From Bacteroidales bacterium UBA6117 (GTDB lineage: Bacteria; Bacteroidota; Bacteroidia; Bacteroidales; VadinHA17), in NCBI GenBank assembly GCA_002428385.1, contig DIWB01000030.1, forward strand, positions 1 to 64,000: 64,000 bases of DNA, given 5' to 3'. Made by a program: the position numbers and the translations under genes. Of this stretch, positions 8,398-16,381 are shown piece after piece. Each line of letters starts with the position of its first letter. Within the stretch, counting starts at the first letter, position 1. The notes under the pieces were generated by a model. That model saw only the letters and a list, made by a program, of their open reading frames with translations. It was not told where the DNA came from and searched no databases.

Positions 8398-9048
8398 ATG
8401 GCTATTTTCACCCGAACCACCAAAAATCTCATCCTGAAGATTGATGAGTTCTTCGACAATATTGATCTGGGCTTGCTTGTGTTCAGGGAAGGAATCAAGG
8501 CATACCTGGCCGGAGACACGGAGGCTTTCGGCAGGCATATTCAGAAAGTGGAACTGCTTGAGAACAATGCCGACAGACTGCAGCGGTCGATAGAGAATGA
8601 GATGATAACCCATTCAATTCTTCCCCAGCACAGGGGAGAAGTCAGCTCCCTGATTGATTTACTCGATGAGATAATCGACACAATTAAAGCTTCTCTTACA
8701 GAATTCAGTATCGAATCACCCGATATTCCCGCTTCGCTCCATCACCACTTCATAAGCATTACGGAAGCCTCTGTCAGCGCCGGCGAAGAGCTGATTCCTG
8801 CCGCCCGGGCATTCTTTAAATCACCGCACACCGTAAGGGAAAAACTTCTTAAGGTTTATTACTTTGAAAGCGAGACCGACAAGGTTATAAAAAATGCAAT
8901 AAAGATCATCTTCCACGACATGAAGGAACTTGATCTTGCCCATAAAGCTCACCTCAGATATGTTATTCACCATATCGGGAACATTTCCGACAACGCCCAG
9001 AAGGCTGCCGATATGCTTTCGATCATGGCAATCAAGATTGTGATGTAA
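8398..9048 (+). CDS. DUF47 PhoU-like phosphate transport regulator
   Basis: This is a 216-residue, all-helical soluble protein of the DUF47/TIGR00153 family, distant relatives of PhoU. Characteristic features are the repeated acidic helices (LLENNADRLQRSIENEM and the later YYFESETDKVI) that bind metal in PhoU-type bundles. DUF47 proteins are almost always encoded directly before Pit-type phosphate permeases and are thought to regulate them. Here the stop codon overlaps the start of the permease gene by one base (TAATG), which supports translational coupling. The assignment rests on sequence pattern plus this context. Confidence 0.9.
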   Translation: MAIFTRTTKNLILKIDEFFDNIDLGLLVFREGIKAYLAGDTEAFGRHIQKVELLENNADRLQRSIENEMITHSILPQHRGEVSSLIDLLDEIIDTIKASLTEFSIESPDIPASLHHHFISITEASVSAGEELIPAARAFFKSPHTVREKLLKVYYFESETDKVIKNAIKIIFHDMKELDLAHKAHLRYVIHHIGNISDNAQKAADMLSIMAIKIVM

Positions 9049-10280
9049 TGATTATTCTGTTCCTTACAAGCGGTCTCCTCCTTGGGTGGTCACTGGGAGC
9101 CAATGATGCTGCAAATGTCTTCGGCTCTGCAGTCGGATCAAAAATGCTGAGTTTCCGCAAGGCAGCCATAATAGCCTCTGTATTTGTAATTATCGGAGCT
9201 GTGGTCCAGGGTGCCGGGGCATCAGACACGCTGGGCAGACTTGGTTCGGTAAACGCAATCGGCGGATCATTTACGGTCGCACTTGCTGCTGCCATTGTGG
9301 TCTACATGATGACAAAATTTTCCCTCCCTGTTTCAACAACCCAGGCAATAGTCGGTGCAATAATCGGCTGGAACCTGTTTACGGGAAATCCAACCGATGC
9401 CGGAACACTTACACGCATACTTTCTACCTGGGTTTCAGGTCCGGTCCTCGGAGCAGTTTTTGCCGTTATCCTTTACATCCTGCTTAAAGCTTTGAAGAGA
9501 AAGTCGGCCATCCATCTTGTAAGGTTTGAATCCTGGATAAGAACCGGCCTCATCATTGTCGGCGCATTCGGAGCTTACAGTCTGGGAGCAAACAACATTG
9601 CCAACGTCATGGGGGTATTCATCCCCGCCTTCGACCTTCATCCGCTCGATCTTAAACTGTTCAGTTTGTCATCGCAGCAACAACTCTTCCTTATCGGAAG
9701 TCTTGCAATTGCTGCTGGCATAATCACCTATTCGCACCGCGTGATGCAACAGGTAGGCAATAACATAATGGAGCTCTCATCCGAGTCAGCCTTTGTCGTG
9801 GTATTGTCGCAGGCTCTTGTATTATTCATATTCTCCTCCTCCGCACTTTCAGCACTGGTCCAGAAAGCCGGCCTCCCTCCCATCCCTATGGTGCCTGTTT
9901 CAAGTACACAGGTGGTTATCGGAAGCATTATCGGAATCGGACTTTACCGGGGAGCCAGGAATATTAACTTCAGGGTAATCGGGGATATTGCTGCCGGCTG
10001 GGTGCTGACCCCGTTGATAGCCGGCATACTGACCTTCTTTTCCCTTTTCTTTGTGAAGAATATTTTCGGCATTGATGTCGGAAGCAAGACCATTGGTACT
10101 TCCCCTGTCAGCCTGCCATCGACAGAAGCCGATCCAAGGATTTCCGAAATAATGCAATACCTTATCCTTGGGCTGATTGTAGTCGGATTGATAGCCATAC
10201 TTTTCTATTATCTACTTGAAAGGAAAAAGAATACAGAACTGAAGAAATCTGAGGAAAAATTCTGGAAAAACATGAAATAA
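9048..10280 (+). CDS. pit: Low-affinity inorganic phosphate transporter, Pit family
   Basis: This is a 410-residue multi-spanning membrane protein. The two inverted signature repeats of the family are visible: GANDAANVFGSAVGSK near residue 17 and GANNIANVMGVF near residue 180, each followed by a TTQ or STQ motif (VSTTQAIVGAIIG and VSSTQVVIGSIIG). These proteins exchange metal-phosphate complexes for protons or sodium. A hydrophilic loop and a final lysine-rich tail face the cytoplasm. The gene overlaps the DUF47 regulator by one base, and the ROK gene follows nine bases downstream, so a longer operon is possible. Confidence 0.93.
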   Translation: MIILFLTSGLLLGWSLGANDAANVFGSAVGSKMLSFRKAAIIASVFVIIGAVVQGAGASDTLGRLGSVNAIGGSFTVALAAAIVVYMMTKFSLPVSTTQAIVGAIIGWNLFTGNPTDAGTLTRILSTWVSGPVLGAVFAVILYILLKALKRKSAIHLVRFESWIRTGLIIVGAFGAYSLGANNIANVMGVFIPAFDLHPLDLKLFSLSSQQQLFLIGSLAIAAGIITYSHRVMQQVGNNIMELSSESAFVVVLSQALVLFIFSSSALSALVQKAGLPPIPMVPVSSTQVVIGSIIGIGLYRGARNINFRVIGDIAAGWVLTPLIAGILTFFSLFFVKNIFGIDVGSKTIGTSPVSLPSTEADPRISEIMQYLILGLIVVGLIAILFYYLLERKKNTELKKSEEKFWKNMK

Positions 10281-10289
10281 CTTAAATCT

Positions 10290-11249
10290 ATGAACCATTA
10301 CTATCTTGGAATTGATATCGGAGGCACAAAATGCGCGGTCATTGCCGGAACCGAGGACATGAAGATCCTTCGTAAGACCGGCTTTAACACGGAAACCCAC
10401 AAAGGTCCCGGACATGCCATCGGCCTTTTGCTTAATACGGCATCGGAAATAGCAGTAAGCCTCGGAATTGAGAATCTGAAAGCCATCGGGATCAGCTGCG
10501 GGGGACCTCTCGACAGCAAAAAGGGAATAGTGCAATCGCCTCCCAATCTGCCGGGATGGGATGACATTCCTATTGTCGACTTGTTCAGGGATAAATTCAA
10601 AGTTCCTGTATACCTTCAGAATGATGCAAATGCATGCGCACTTGCCGAATGGAAATTCGGGGCCGGAAAAGGCACCAGGAACATGATCTTCCTTACTTTC
10701 GGAACGGGCATGGGAGGCGGTCTTATCCTCGACGGCAGGCTCTATACCGGAGCCAACGATCTTGCAGGGGAAGTAGGTCACGTCCGCCTTGCAAAGGACG
10801 GCCCGACTGCCTATGGCAAAATGGGATCATTCGAGGGCTTCTGCAGCGGAACAGGAATAGCAATACTGGCGCGTCAGATTGTAAGCGAGAAATTTGCGCT
10901 CAGTCAGAAGGTTTCCTTCTGCAAGACTCCGGAGGACATCGACAGGATTTCAGCCAGGGATGTCGCTGAAGCAGCATTTGCCGGTGACAAGACAGCTATC
11001 AAGATTCTGGAAATATCGGGGGAATACCTTGGCAAAGGCATCTCGGTGCTGATTGATATTTTAAATCCTGAAAAGATTGTTATCGGAAGTATTTTCGCCC
11101 GTTGCAGGCAGTTCATCGAGCCGGCCTGCCTTGAAATGGTAAGGCAGGAAGCCCTTGCACCCTCTGCCGCCGTTTGCAGCATTGTCCCTGCCGAACTCGG
11201 AGATTCAGTAGGCGATTATGCAAGCCTAAGTGTGGCAATGATTGACTGA
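10290..11249 (+). CDS. ROK family protein, probable sugar kinase lacking the usual zinc cysteines
   Basis: This 319-residue ROK protein starts with the phosphate-binding motif GIDIGGTKCAV and has no N-terminal helix-turn-helix, so it is a kinase rather than a repressor. The sugar-binding region is present: QNDANACALAEW and GTGMGGG, then the zinc-side histidine in GEVGHVRL. The family motif CxCGxxGCxE is replaced here by AYGKMGSFE, so the three zinc-binding cysteines are missing. It sits 25 bases before a GH38 alpha-mannosidase, which suggests mannose or another hexose released by that enzyme as substrate. Glucokinase, fructokinase and N-acetylmannosamine kinase activities all occur in this family. 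Confidence 0.85.
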   Translation: MNHYYLGIDIGGTKCAVIAGTEDMKILRKTGFNTETHKGPGHAIGLLLNTASEIAVSLGIENLKAIGISCGGPLDSKKGIVQSPPNLPGWDDIPIVDLFRDKFKVPVYLQNDANACALAEWKFGAGKGTRNMIFLTFGTGMGGGLILDGRLYTGANDLAGEVGHVRLAKDGPTAYGKMGSFEGFCSGTGIAILARQIVSEKFALSQKVSFCKTPEDIDRISARDVAEAAFAGDKTAIKILEISGEYLGKGISVLIDILNPEKIVIGSIFARCRQFIEPACLEMVRQEALAPSAAVCSIVPAELGDSVGDYASLSVAMID

Positions 11250-11274
11250 CAGGTTAATATTTAAATCTGAAACG

Positions 11275-13818
11275 ATGGAAGGCATAACAAGACGGGATTT
11301 TCTCGGAAAGGCTGCTGCCGGCACTGCCGGAATTGTAATTGCACCTGTGCTGGGCAAATTCACCCAGACCGGCCTTTGGCCGGCTGAGGCTTCAAAAATA
11401 AGGTTTCACCTGATAGGTCATGCCCATATCGACCCTGTATGGCTATGGCCATGGCAGGAAGGAATTGCAGTTGTCCACAGTACTTTTCGTTCAGCTCTCG
11501 ACAGGATGAACGAAACCCCCGACTTCGCTTTTACCTCCAGCTCCGCCCAGTTTTATGAATGGGTTGCTGAAAATGACCCGGAGATGCTTGCAGAAATAAG
11601 GCGGCGCGTCGGTGAGGGACGCTGGAATGTTGTCGGAGGCTGGTGGGTTGAACCTGACATGAATATCCCGGGAGGCGAAGCGATGGTGCGCCAGGGACTC
11701 TACGGACAACGAACCCTGCAAAAACTGACAGGCCGACGGGCCACAGTGGCCTTTAATCCCGACTCGTTCGGTCATACCGGAACCCTGCCTCAGATAATCA
11801 AATCGCAGGGAATGGATAATTATGTATTCATGCGCCCAGGTCCGGGGGAGAAAGAGATACCCGCCGACATGTTCTGGTGGGAAGGGCCCGACGGATCCAG
11901 AGTCCTCACCTACCGGATACCCATCAGCTACAACGACAGCAGATCGGTACGGGGCAGAATAGAGAAGGTCATGGAACAGTTCAGGGAGCAGCCTTTCAGA
12001 TCCTTTATGTCATACTACGGTGCCGGCGATCACGGTGGAGGGGCAACAAAGGAAAATATAGCTTCCATAAAGGAAATCCAGGATGAAAGCGGGGCGCCTG
12101 TATTAATTTTCAGCACTCCTGAGAAATATTTTGAAGAAATACGAAGTGATAAAAGTCTGAATCTTCCTGTCATAAAGGATGACCTTCAACATCATGCAGT
12201 CGGCTGCTACACGGCCGAAGCTGAAATTAAAAAGAATAACCGGCTTTCAGAGGCTGCCCTGATAACAGCGGAAAAAATCTCAGCGCTCGGATCGGTAATC
12301 TGGAATTTCAACTATCCCCGGGAGGAGTTTACATCTGCGTGGAAACGGGTCCTCTTCCTTCAGTTCCACGACAGTCTGGCCGGAACATCCGTTCCTGAAC
12401 ATTCGGCATCAGCCCGCGAAGGTTACGGATATGCCCTTGATGTTGCACATCAGACCGTTTATAAAGCAGTTCAAAAGCTTGAATGGCAAATCGAATCAAA
12501 GGACCCTGCCTCTCAGTACATGATAGCCTTCAATCCGCATGCCTGGGACATCAAGGGTAACATTGAATACGATTTCAACTGGGACATGAAGACGCCTTCA
12601 ACAGCCGAGGATGAAAAGGGAAACCTGCTGAGGCACCAGTGGACAGCAGGAACAACCGAAACAGGAAGCCGCAAGGGTATTGTAGTCAGAACCTCCATCC
12701 CTGCCCTGGGATACAGGCAGATCAGGATCAGGGCCGGTGAACCTCAGGATACCATGCCCGGTGTAAGCGTTACCGGAAATTCGGTTGAGAATGAATTCCT
12801 TAAACTTACGGTACACGAATCGGGATCAATAGGCTTGCTTGACAAGGAAAACGGGATTGAAGTATTCAGGGGAACATCCTCCGGATGCCGTGCCGTTGTG
12901 ATAGATGATCCGAGCGATACATGGAGCCACGACATAAAGTCGTTCTCAAAAGAGATAGGGACATTCGGAAATGCCATTGTAAAAATTCCCGAAACGGGTC
13001 CGCTTCGCGGAATAATAAGGTCAGTTTCAGAATATGGCGATTCAACCCTTACGATCGACTGGATACTTTATGCAGGGGCAAGAACTGTTGAGGCAAAAGT
13101 CACCCTGAACTGGAATGAAAAACTTAAGATGGTCAAATTCTCCTTCCCCGTCAATGTTGAATCTCCGTCAGCAACCTACGAAACCTCCTATGGGTTTATA
13201 AGGCGAAAGGCCAATGGCGACGAGGATCCCGGACAACGATGGATAGATGTTACAGGAACTGGCAGGGGATCAACCTACGGCCTGGCAGTTATCAATGATG
13301 CAAAATACGGATACAGCGTAAATGGAAATGACATGCGGATTTCAGTGATCCGCTCTGCCGTTTTCGCCCATCACAACCCGCGCGTTCTCGAAATGGACAT
13401 GGAGCATATCTGGCAGGATCAGGGCATACATACTTTCCGCATGATGCTGGTCCCTCACAAGGGAACATGGCAGGAAAATTCTGTAACCCGGAAGGCCGAG
13501 GAATTCCTTTCACCGCCCGTCGCCATCTACCAGGGAATCCATGGAGGATCAATGCCGGGAGCCGGATCGTTCGTGTCGGTCGACGATGCAAACATTATTG
13601 TTTCTTCAATCAAACAGGCAGAAGAAGGTGACGATCTCATAGTCAGGTGCGTCGAGATCTCAGGAAAAAGCGTTTCAGCCACCGTCAATTTTTTATTTCT
13701 TAACCGCAGGTGGACAGGTACCTTCAGACCATGCGAAATAAAGAGTCTGCGGCTCGACTGCAAAAACCGCAGTGTAAAAGAGGTGAACCTTCTTGAGGAA
13801 GATATTCAGGTTTCGTGA
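11275..13818 (+). CDS. Tat-exported alpha-mannosidase, GH38
   Basis: This 847-residue protein has a twin-arginine leader (TRRDFLGKAAAG, residues 5-16). The GH38 catalytic domain begins with HLIGHAHIDPVW, giving zinc ligands H51 and D53, and the nucleophile aspartate is D163 in NPDSFGH. A later zinc histidine lies in QFHDSLAG near residue 365. The C-terminal half is the beta-sandwich region of the family. It would remove alpha-mannose from glycans in the periplasm, with zinc as cofactor; Tat export fits folding with the metal in the cytoplasm. The start at 11275 is preferred over the in-frame ATG at 11242 because it places the leader at the N-terminus and avoids overlap with the ROK gene. Confidence 0.9.
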   Translation: MEGITRRDFLGKAAAGTAGIVIAPVLGKFTQTGLWPAEASKIRFHLIGHAHIDPVWLWPWQEGIAVVHSTFRSALDRMNETPDFAFTSSSAQFYEWVAENDPEMLAEIRRRVGEGRWNVVGGWWVEPDMNIPGGEAMVRQGLYGQRTLQKLTGRRATVAFNPDSFGHTGTLPQIIKSQGMDNYVFMRPGPGEKEIPADMFWWEGPDGSRVLTYRIPISYNDSRSVRGRIEKVMEQFREQPFRSFMSYYGAGDHGGGATKENIASIKEIQDESGAPVLIFSTPEKYFEEIRSDKSLNLPVIKDDLQHHAVGCYTAEAEIKKNNRLSEAALITAEKISALGSVIWNFNYPREEFTSAWKRVLFLQFHDSLAGTSVPEHSASAREGYGYALDVAHQTVYKAVQKLEWQIESKDPASQYMIAFNPHAWDIKGNIEYDFNWDMKTPSTAEDEKGNLLRHQWTAGTTETGSRKGIVVRTSIPALGYRQIRIRAGEPQDTMPGVSVTGNSVENEFLKLTVHESGSIGLLDKENGIEVFRGTSSGCRAVVIDDPSDTWSHDIKSFSKEIGTFGNAIVKIPETGPLRGIIRSVSEYGDSTLTIDWILYAGARTVEAKVTLNWNEKLKMVKFSFPVNVESPSATYETSYGFIRRKANGDEDPGQRWIDVTGTGRGSTYGLAVINDAKYGYSVNGNDMRISVIRSAVFAHHNPRVLEMDMEHIWQDQGIHTFRMMLVPHKGTWQENSVTRKAEEFLSPPVAIYQGIHGGSMPGAGSFVSVDDANIIVSSIKQAEEGDDLIVRCVEISGKSVSATVNFLFLNRRWTGTFRPCEIKSLRLDCKNRSVKEVNLLEEDIQVS

Positions 13819-13843
13819 TATATCGCATAGTTTGTTAACTTTG
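13811..13843 (+). promoter_or_regulatory. Putative promoter for the gamma-glutamyltransferase-family gene
   Basis: TAACTTTG at 13836-13843 is an exact TAnnTTTG box, with TTTC at 13811-13814 21 bases upstream as a weak -33 element. The predicted transcript begins near 13850 and supports the ATG at 13868 as the true start. The -33 side overlaps the last codons of the mannosidase gene. Confidence 0.45.
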
Positions 13844-13867
13844 TATAAGTTCTCAAAGTGCAATGAA

Positions 13868-15559
13868 ATGACTAAAAAGATATTAATCACGCCGGTGTTT
13901 TTTCTTATACCGTTACTTATTATGGCTCAGGACAGGGTTACAGGCAGGGACTTTGCAACACGATCGGAAGTAATTGCCCAGAACGGGATGGCGGCAACCA
14001 GCCAGCCTCTTGCTACCCAGGCTGCCATTGACATCCTCCAAAAGGGTGGAAATGCAATTGATGCAGCCATTGCAGCCAATGCCGTCCTTGGAGTGGTGGA
14101 ACCTACCGGCTGCGGTATCGGCGGAGACTTGTTCGCAATTATATGGAGTGCTGAAAAACAAAAATTGTACGGTCTCAATGCAAGCGGAAGATCGCCCCGA
14201 TCGCTCAAACTGGAATATTTCAAGAAACAGGGACTCCAGTTCATTCCCTCCACCGGTCCTCTTCCCGTCAGTGTTCCCGGATGCGTTGACGGCTGGTTTG
14301 AAATGCATGAGTTGTTCGGTCGGATTCCGATGCGGGATATTCTCCAGCCTGCCATTAATTACGCCAGAAACGGTTTTCCCGTTACCGAGGTCATAGCATA
14401 TTATCTCGAAAGCAACGTCAGGGCTTTAAGCGAGTTCCCAAACATAAAGGAAACCTATATGCCTGACGGTAAGGTTCCCGGGAAGGGCGAGATCTTCAGG
14501 AATCCTGCTCTTGCCAATACACTCGACAAGATAGCTAAAGGCGGAAGAAACGAATTCTACCGCGGTAGCATTGCAAAGGTTATCGATGCTTTCATGAAGT
14601 CGCATGGCGGATTCCTTACATTTGACGATCTGTCGAGACACAATTCAGAATGGGTCGAACCTGTCAGTTCTTCCTACAGGGGTTACGACATCTGGGAGCT
14701 ACCCCCAAACGGACAGGGAATAGCTACCATTCAGATGCTTAATATCCTCGAAGGCTTCGACATTGCCCGGATGGGCTTCGGCTCAGCACAGTATATCCAC
14801 ACTTTCACCGAGGCAAAAAAACTGGCATTCGAGGACAGAGCTAAATTCTATGCCGACCCAAGGTACAGCAAGGTACCGGTTACGCAGCTCATTTCAAAAA
14901 AATATGCTGCTGAGAGAAGAAGACATATCAATCCTGCCAAGGCTGCCAACGTAGTCAGCGCGGGGAAAATTGAAGCAGGCAATACAATCTATCTTACAGT
15001 TGCCGACAGATATGGCAACATGGTTTCACTCATCCAGAGCAACTACCGCGGAATGGGTTCAGGAATGTGTCCCACAGGTCTGGGCTTTATCCTCCAGGAC
15101 AGAGGTGAAATGTTCAGCCTCGATCCGGGCCATGCCAACGCATATGCCCCCGGGAAAAGGCCGTTTCATACCATCATACCCGGCTTCATCACCAAAAACG
15201 GCAAGCCTTATATAAGCTTTGGCGTTATGGGCGGCGATATGCAGCCCCAGGGACATGTCCAGGTGATAGTTAACCTGGTGGATTTCAAAATGAACCTCCA
15301 GGAAGCCGGCGATGCCCCCAGAATTTACCATACCGGATCCTCAGAACCTACTGGTCAGGTAATGACCGACGGCGGCATTCTTTATCTCGAAAGCGGAGTC
15401 CGCTGGGAAGAAATCAGGCAACTTCTTTCAATGGGACATAATGTCCAGTGGAACCTGGGCTCCTACGGGGGTTATCAGGCCATCATGTGGGATGAGAAAA
15501 ACAAGGTCTGGTACGGTGCCTCGGAGTCCAGAAAGGACGGACAGGCAGCCGGATATTAA
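13868..15559 (+). CDS. Gamma-glutamyltransferase-family N-terminal nucleophile hydrolase
   Basis: This 563-residue secreted protein has a signal peptide over about residues 1-21. It shows the large-subunit pattern (GGNAIDAAIAANAVLGVVEP, GIGGDLFAI) and the self-cleavage site at NTIYLTVAD, giving T373 as the predicted N-terminal nucleophile of the small subunit. Classical glutamyltransferases have Thr-Thr-His there; this protein has Thr-Ile-Tyr, as in the YwrD-like acylase-type branch. A glutathione role is therefore uncertain and amide or acyl hydrolysis is equally possible. Downstream motifs (SNYRGMGSGM, GGDMQPQGH) are conserved. An in-frame ATG at 13793 was rejected because it would put 25 polar residues before the signal peptide. 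Confidence 0.85.
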   Translation: MTKKILITPVFFLIPLLIMAQDRVTGRDFATRSEVIAQNGMAATSQPLATQAAIDILQKGGNAIDAAIAANAVLGVVEPTGCGIGGDLFAIIWSAEKQKLYGLNASGRSPRSLKLEYFKKQGLQFIPSTGPLPVSVPGCVDGWFEMHELFGRIPMRDILQPAINYARNGFPVTEVIAYYLESNVRALSEFPNIKETYMPDGKVPGKGEIFRNPALANTLDKIAKGGRNEFYRGSIAKVIDAFMKSHGGFLTFDDLSRHNSEWVEPVSSSYRGYDIWELPPNGQGIATIQMLNILEGFDIARMGFGSAQYIHTFTEAKKLAFEDRAKFYADPRYSKVPVTQLISKKYAAERRRHINPAKAANVVSAGKIEAGNTIYLTVADRYGNMVSLIQSNYRGMGSGMCPTGLGFILQDRGEMFSLDPGHANAYAPGKRPFHTIIPGFITKNGKPYISFGVMGGDMQPQGHVQVIVNLVDFKMNLQEAGDAPRIYHTGSSEPTGQVMTDGGILYLESGVRWEEIRQLLSMGHNVQWNLGSYGGYQAIMWDEKNKVWYGASESRKDGQAAGY

Positions 15560-15608
15560 TCCCAGCAATACATCAGAAGAATTGCAGGCACTTATCTTTG
15601 CCCGTCTG

Positions 15609-16364
15609 TCATTTCTTTCCAAGAAGATCCAGAATCCCGTTTATGAAAGTCAGAGGATGTGCCGGGTTGCCCGGGACATAAAGATCGATGTGATGTTCTT
15701 CGATGAAGCTCCTGTCAACAGCAGGCGAACCGGCATACATGCCTCCGCTGATTGCATCGGTTCCAACCAGAATGATCACCTTCGGATCGGGTACTGCTTC
15801 ATAGGTCAGTCTTAGCGCTGCGGCCATGTTTGCCGATACCGGTCCGGTTATCACTATCCCGTCTGCATGTCGGGGCGATGCTGTAAACTCAATCCCATGC
15901 CGCCCAAGGTCAAAGTTCACGTTGCCCGATGCATTAAGCTCCATCTCACACGAATTATCTCCGCCGGCAGATACCTGCCTCAGCTTAAGCGAATGCCTGT
16001 AAATCCTTCTTATCTCCTTTCGAATCACTTCAACGTTCAGCCTCAGAGGAGCCTCAATTCCCGGACGGATTACAAGATCCTCCCTCCTGCTGGCTGCTAT
16101 CCGGTAATCATTTGTAAACCGGATCTTTTCCTTCAGACAGAATTCACATTCCCTGCAAAAAACACAAAGACCAAGATCTATTGACCCGCTATCCTTATCG
16201 ATAGCGCCAACCGGACACAGGGAACTGACCTTTTCGATTTCAGCGGCTGTGATATCCCCGGAAATTACAGGCCTTCCACGGAACAGGTCAGATACCGGCT
16301 GATTCCGGAGGTCCCTGACATACTGGATGCCGTGCTGCCTTAATATTTTTATTTCCCTGTACAT
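15609..16364 (-). CDS. NuoB/HyfI-like subunit fused to a one-cluster ferredoxin domain; proximal cluster ligands mostly lost
   Basis: This 251-residue protein is the last gene of the six-gene complex. Residues about 45-80 resemble half of a bacterial ferredoxin: a CP motif at C50 and then C67, C70, C73, C76 (CVFCRECEFC), enough for one [4Fe-4S] cluster. Residues 130-250 align with the hydrogenase-4/complex I small subunit (GRHGIEFTASPRHADGIVITGP, PDPK, IDLYVPG). Of the four cysteines that normally bind the proximal/N2 cluster, only C139 remains; the others correspond to D136, D203 (GTDA) and N233 (PGNP). The subunit probably docks on the large subunit encoded 17 bases upstream but is unlikely to bind the classical cluster. 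Alignment was made by eye. Confidence 0.82.
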   Translation of the reverse strand: MYREIKILRQHGIQYVRDLRNQPVSDLFRGRPVISGDITAAEIEKVSSLCPVGAIDKDSGSIDLGLCVFCRECEFCLKEKIRFTNDYRIAASRREDLVIRPGIEAPLRLNVEVIRKEIRRIYRHSLKLRQVSAGGDNSCEMELNASGNVNFDLGRHGIEFTASPRHADGIVITGPVSANMAAALRLTYEAVPDPKVIILVGTDAISGGMYAGSPAVDRSFIEEHHIDLYVPGNPAHPLTFINGILDLLGKK

Positions 16365-16381
16365 CTATCAGTTATAAGCAT

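Noticed and set aside
10212..10781. Minus-strand ORF of 189 codons across pit and ROK genes
   Set aside because: It is antisense to two clearly real genes and shows no protein-family pattern.
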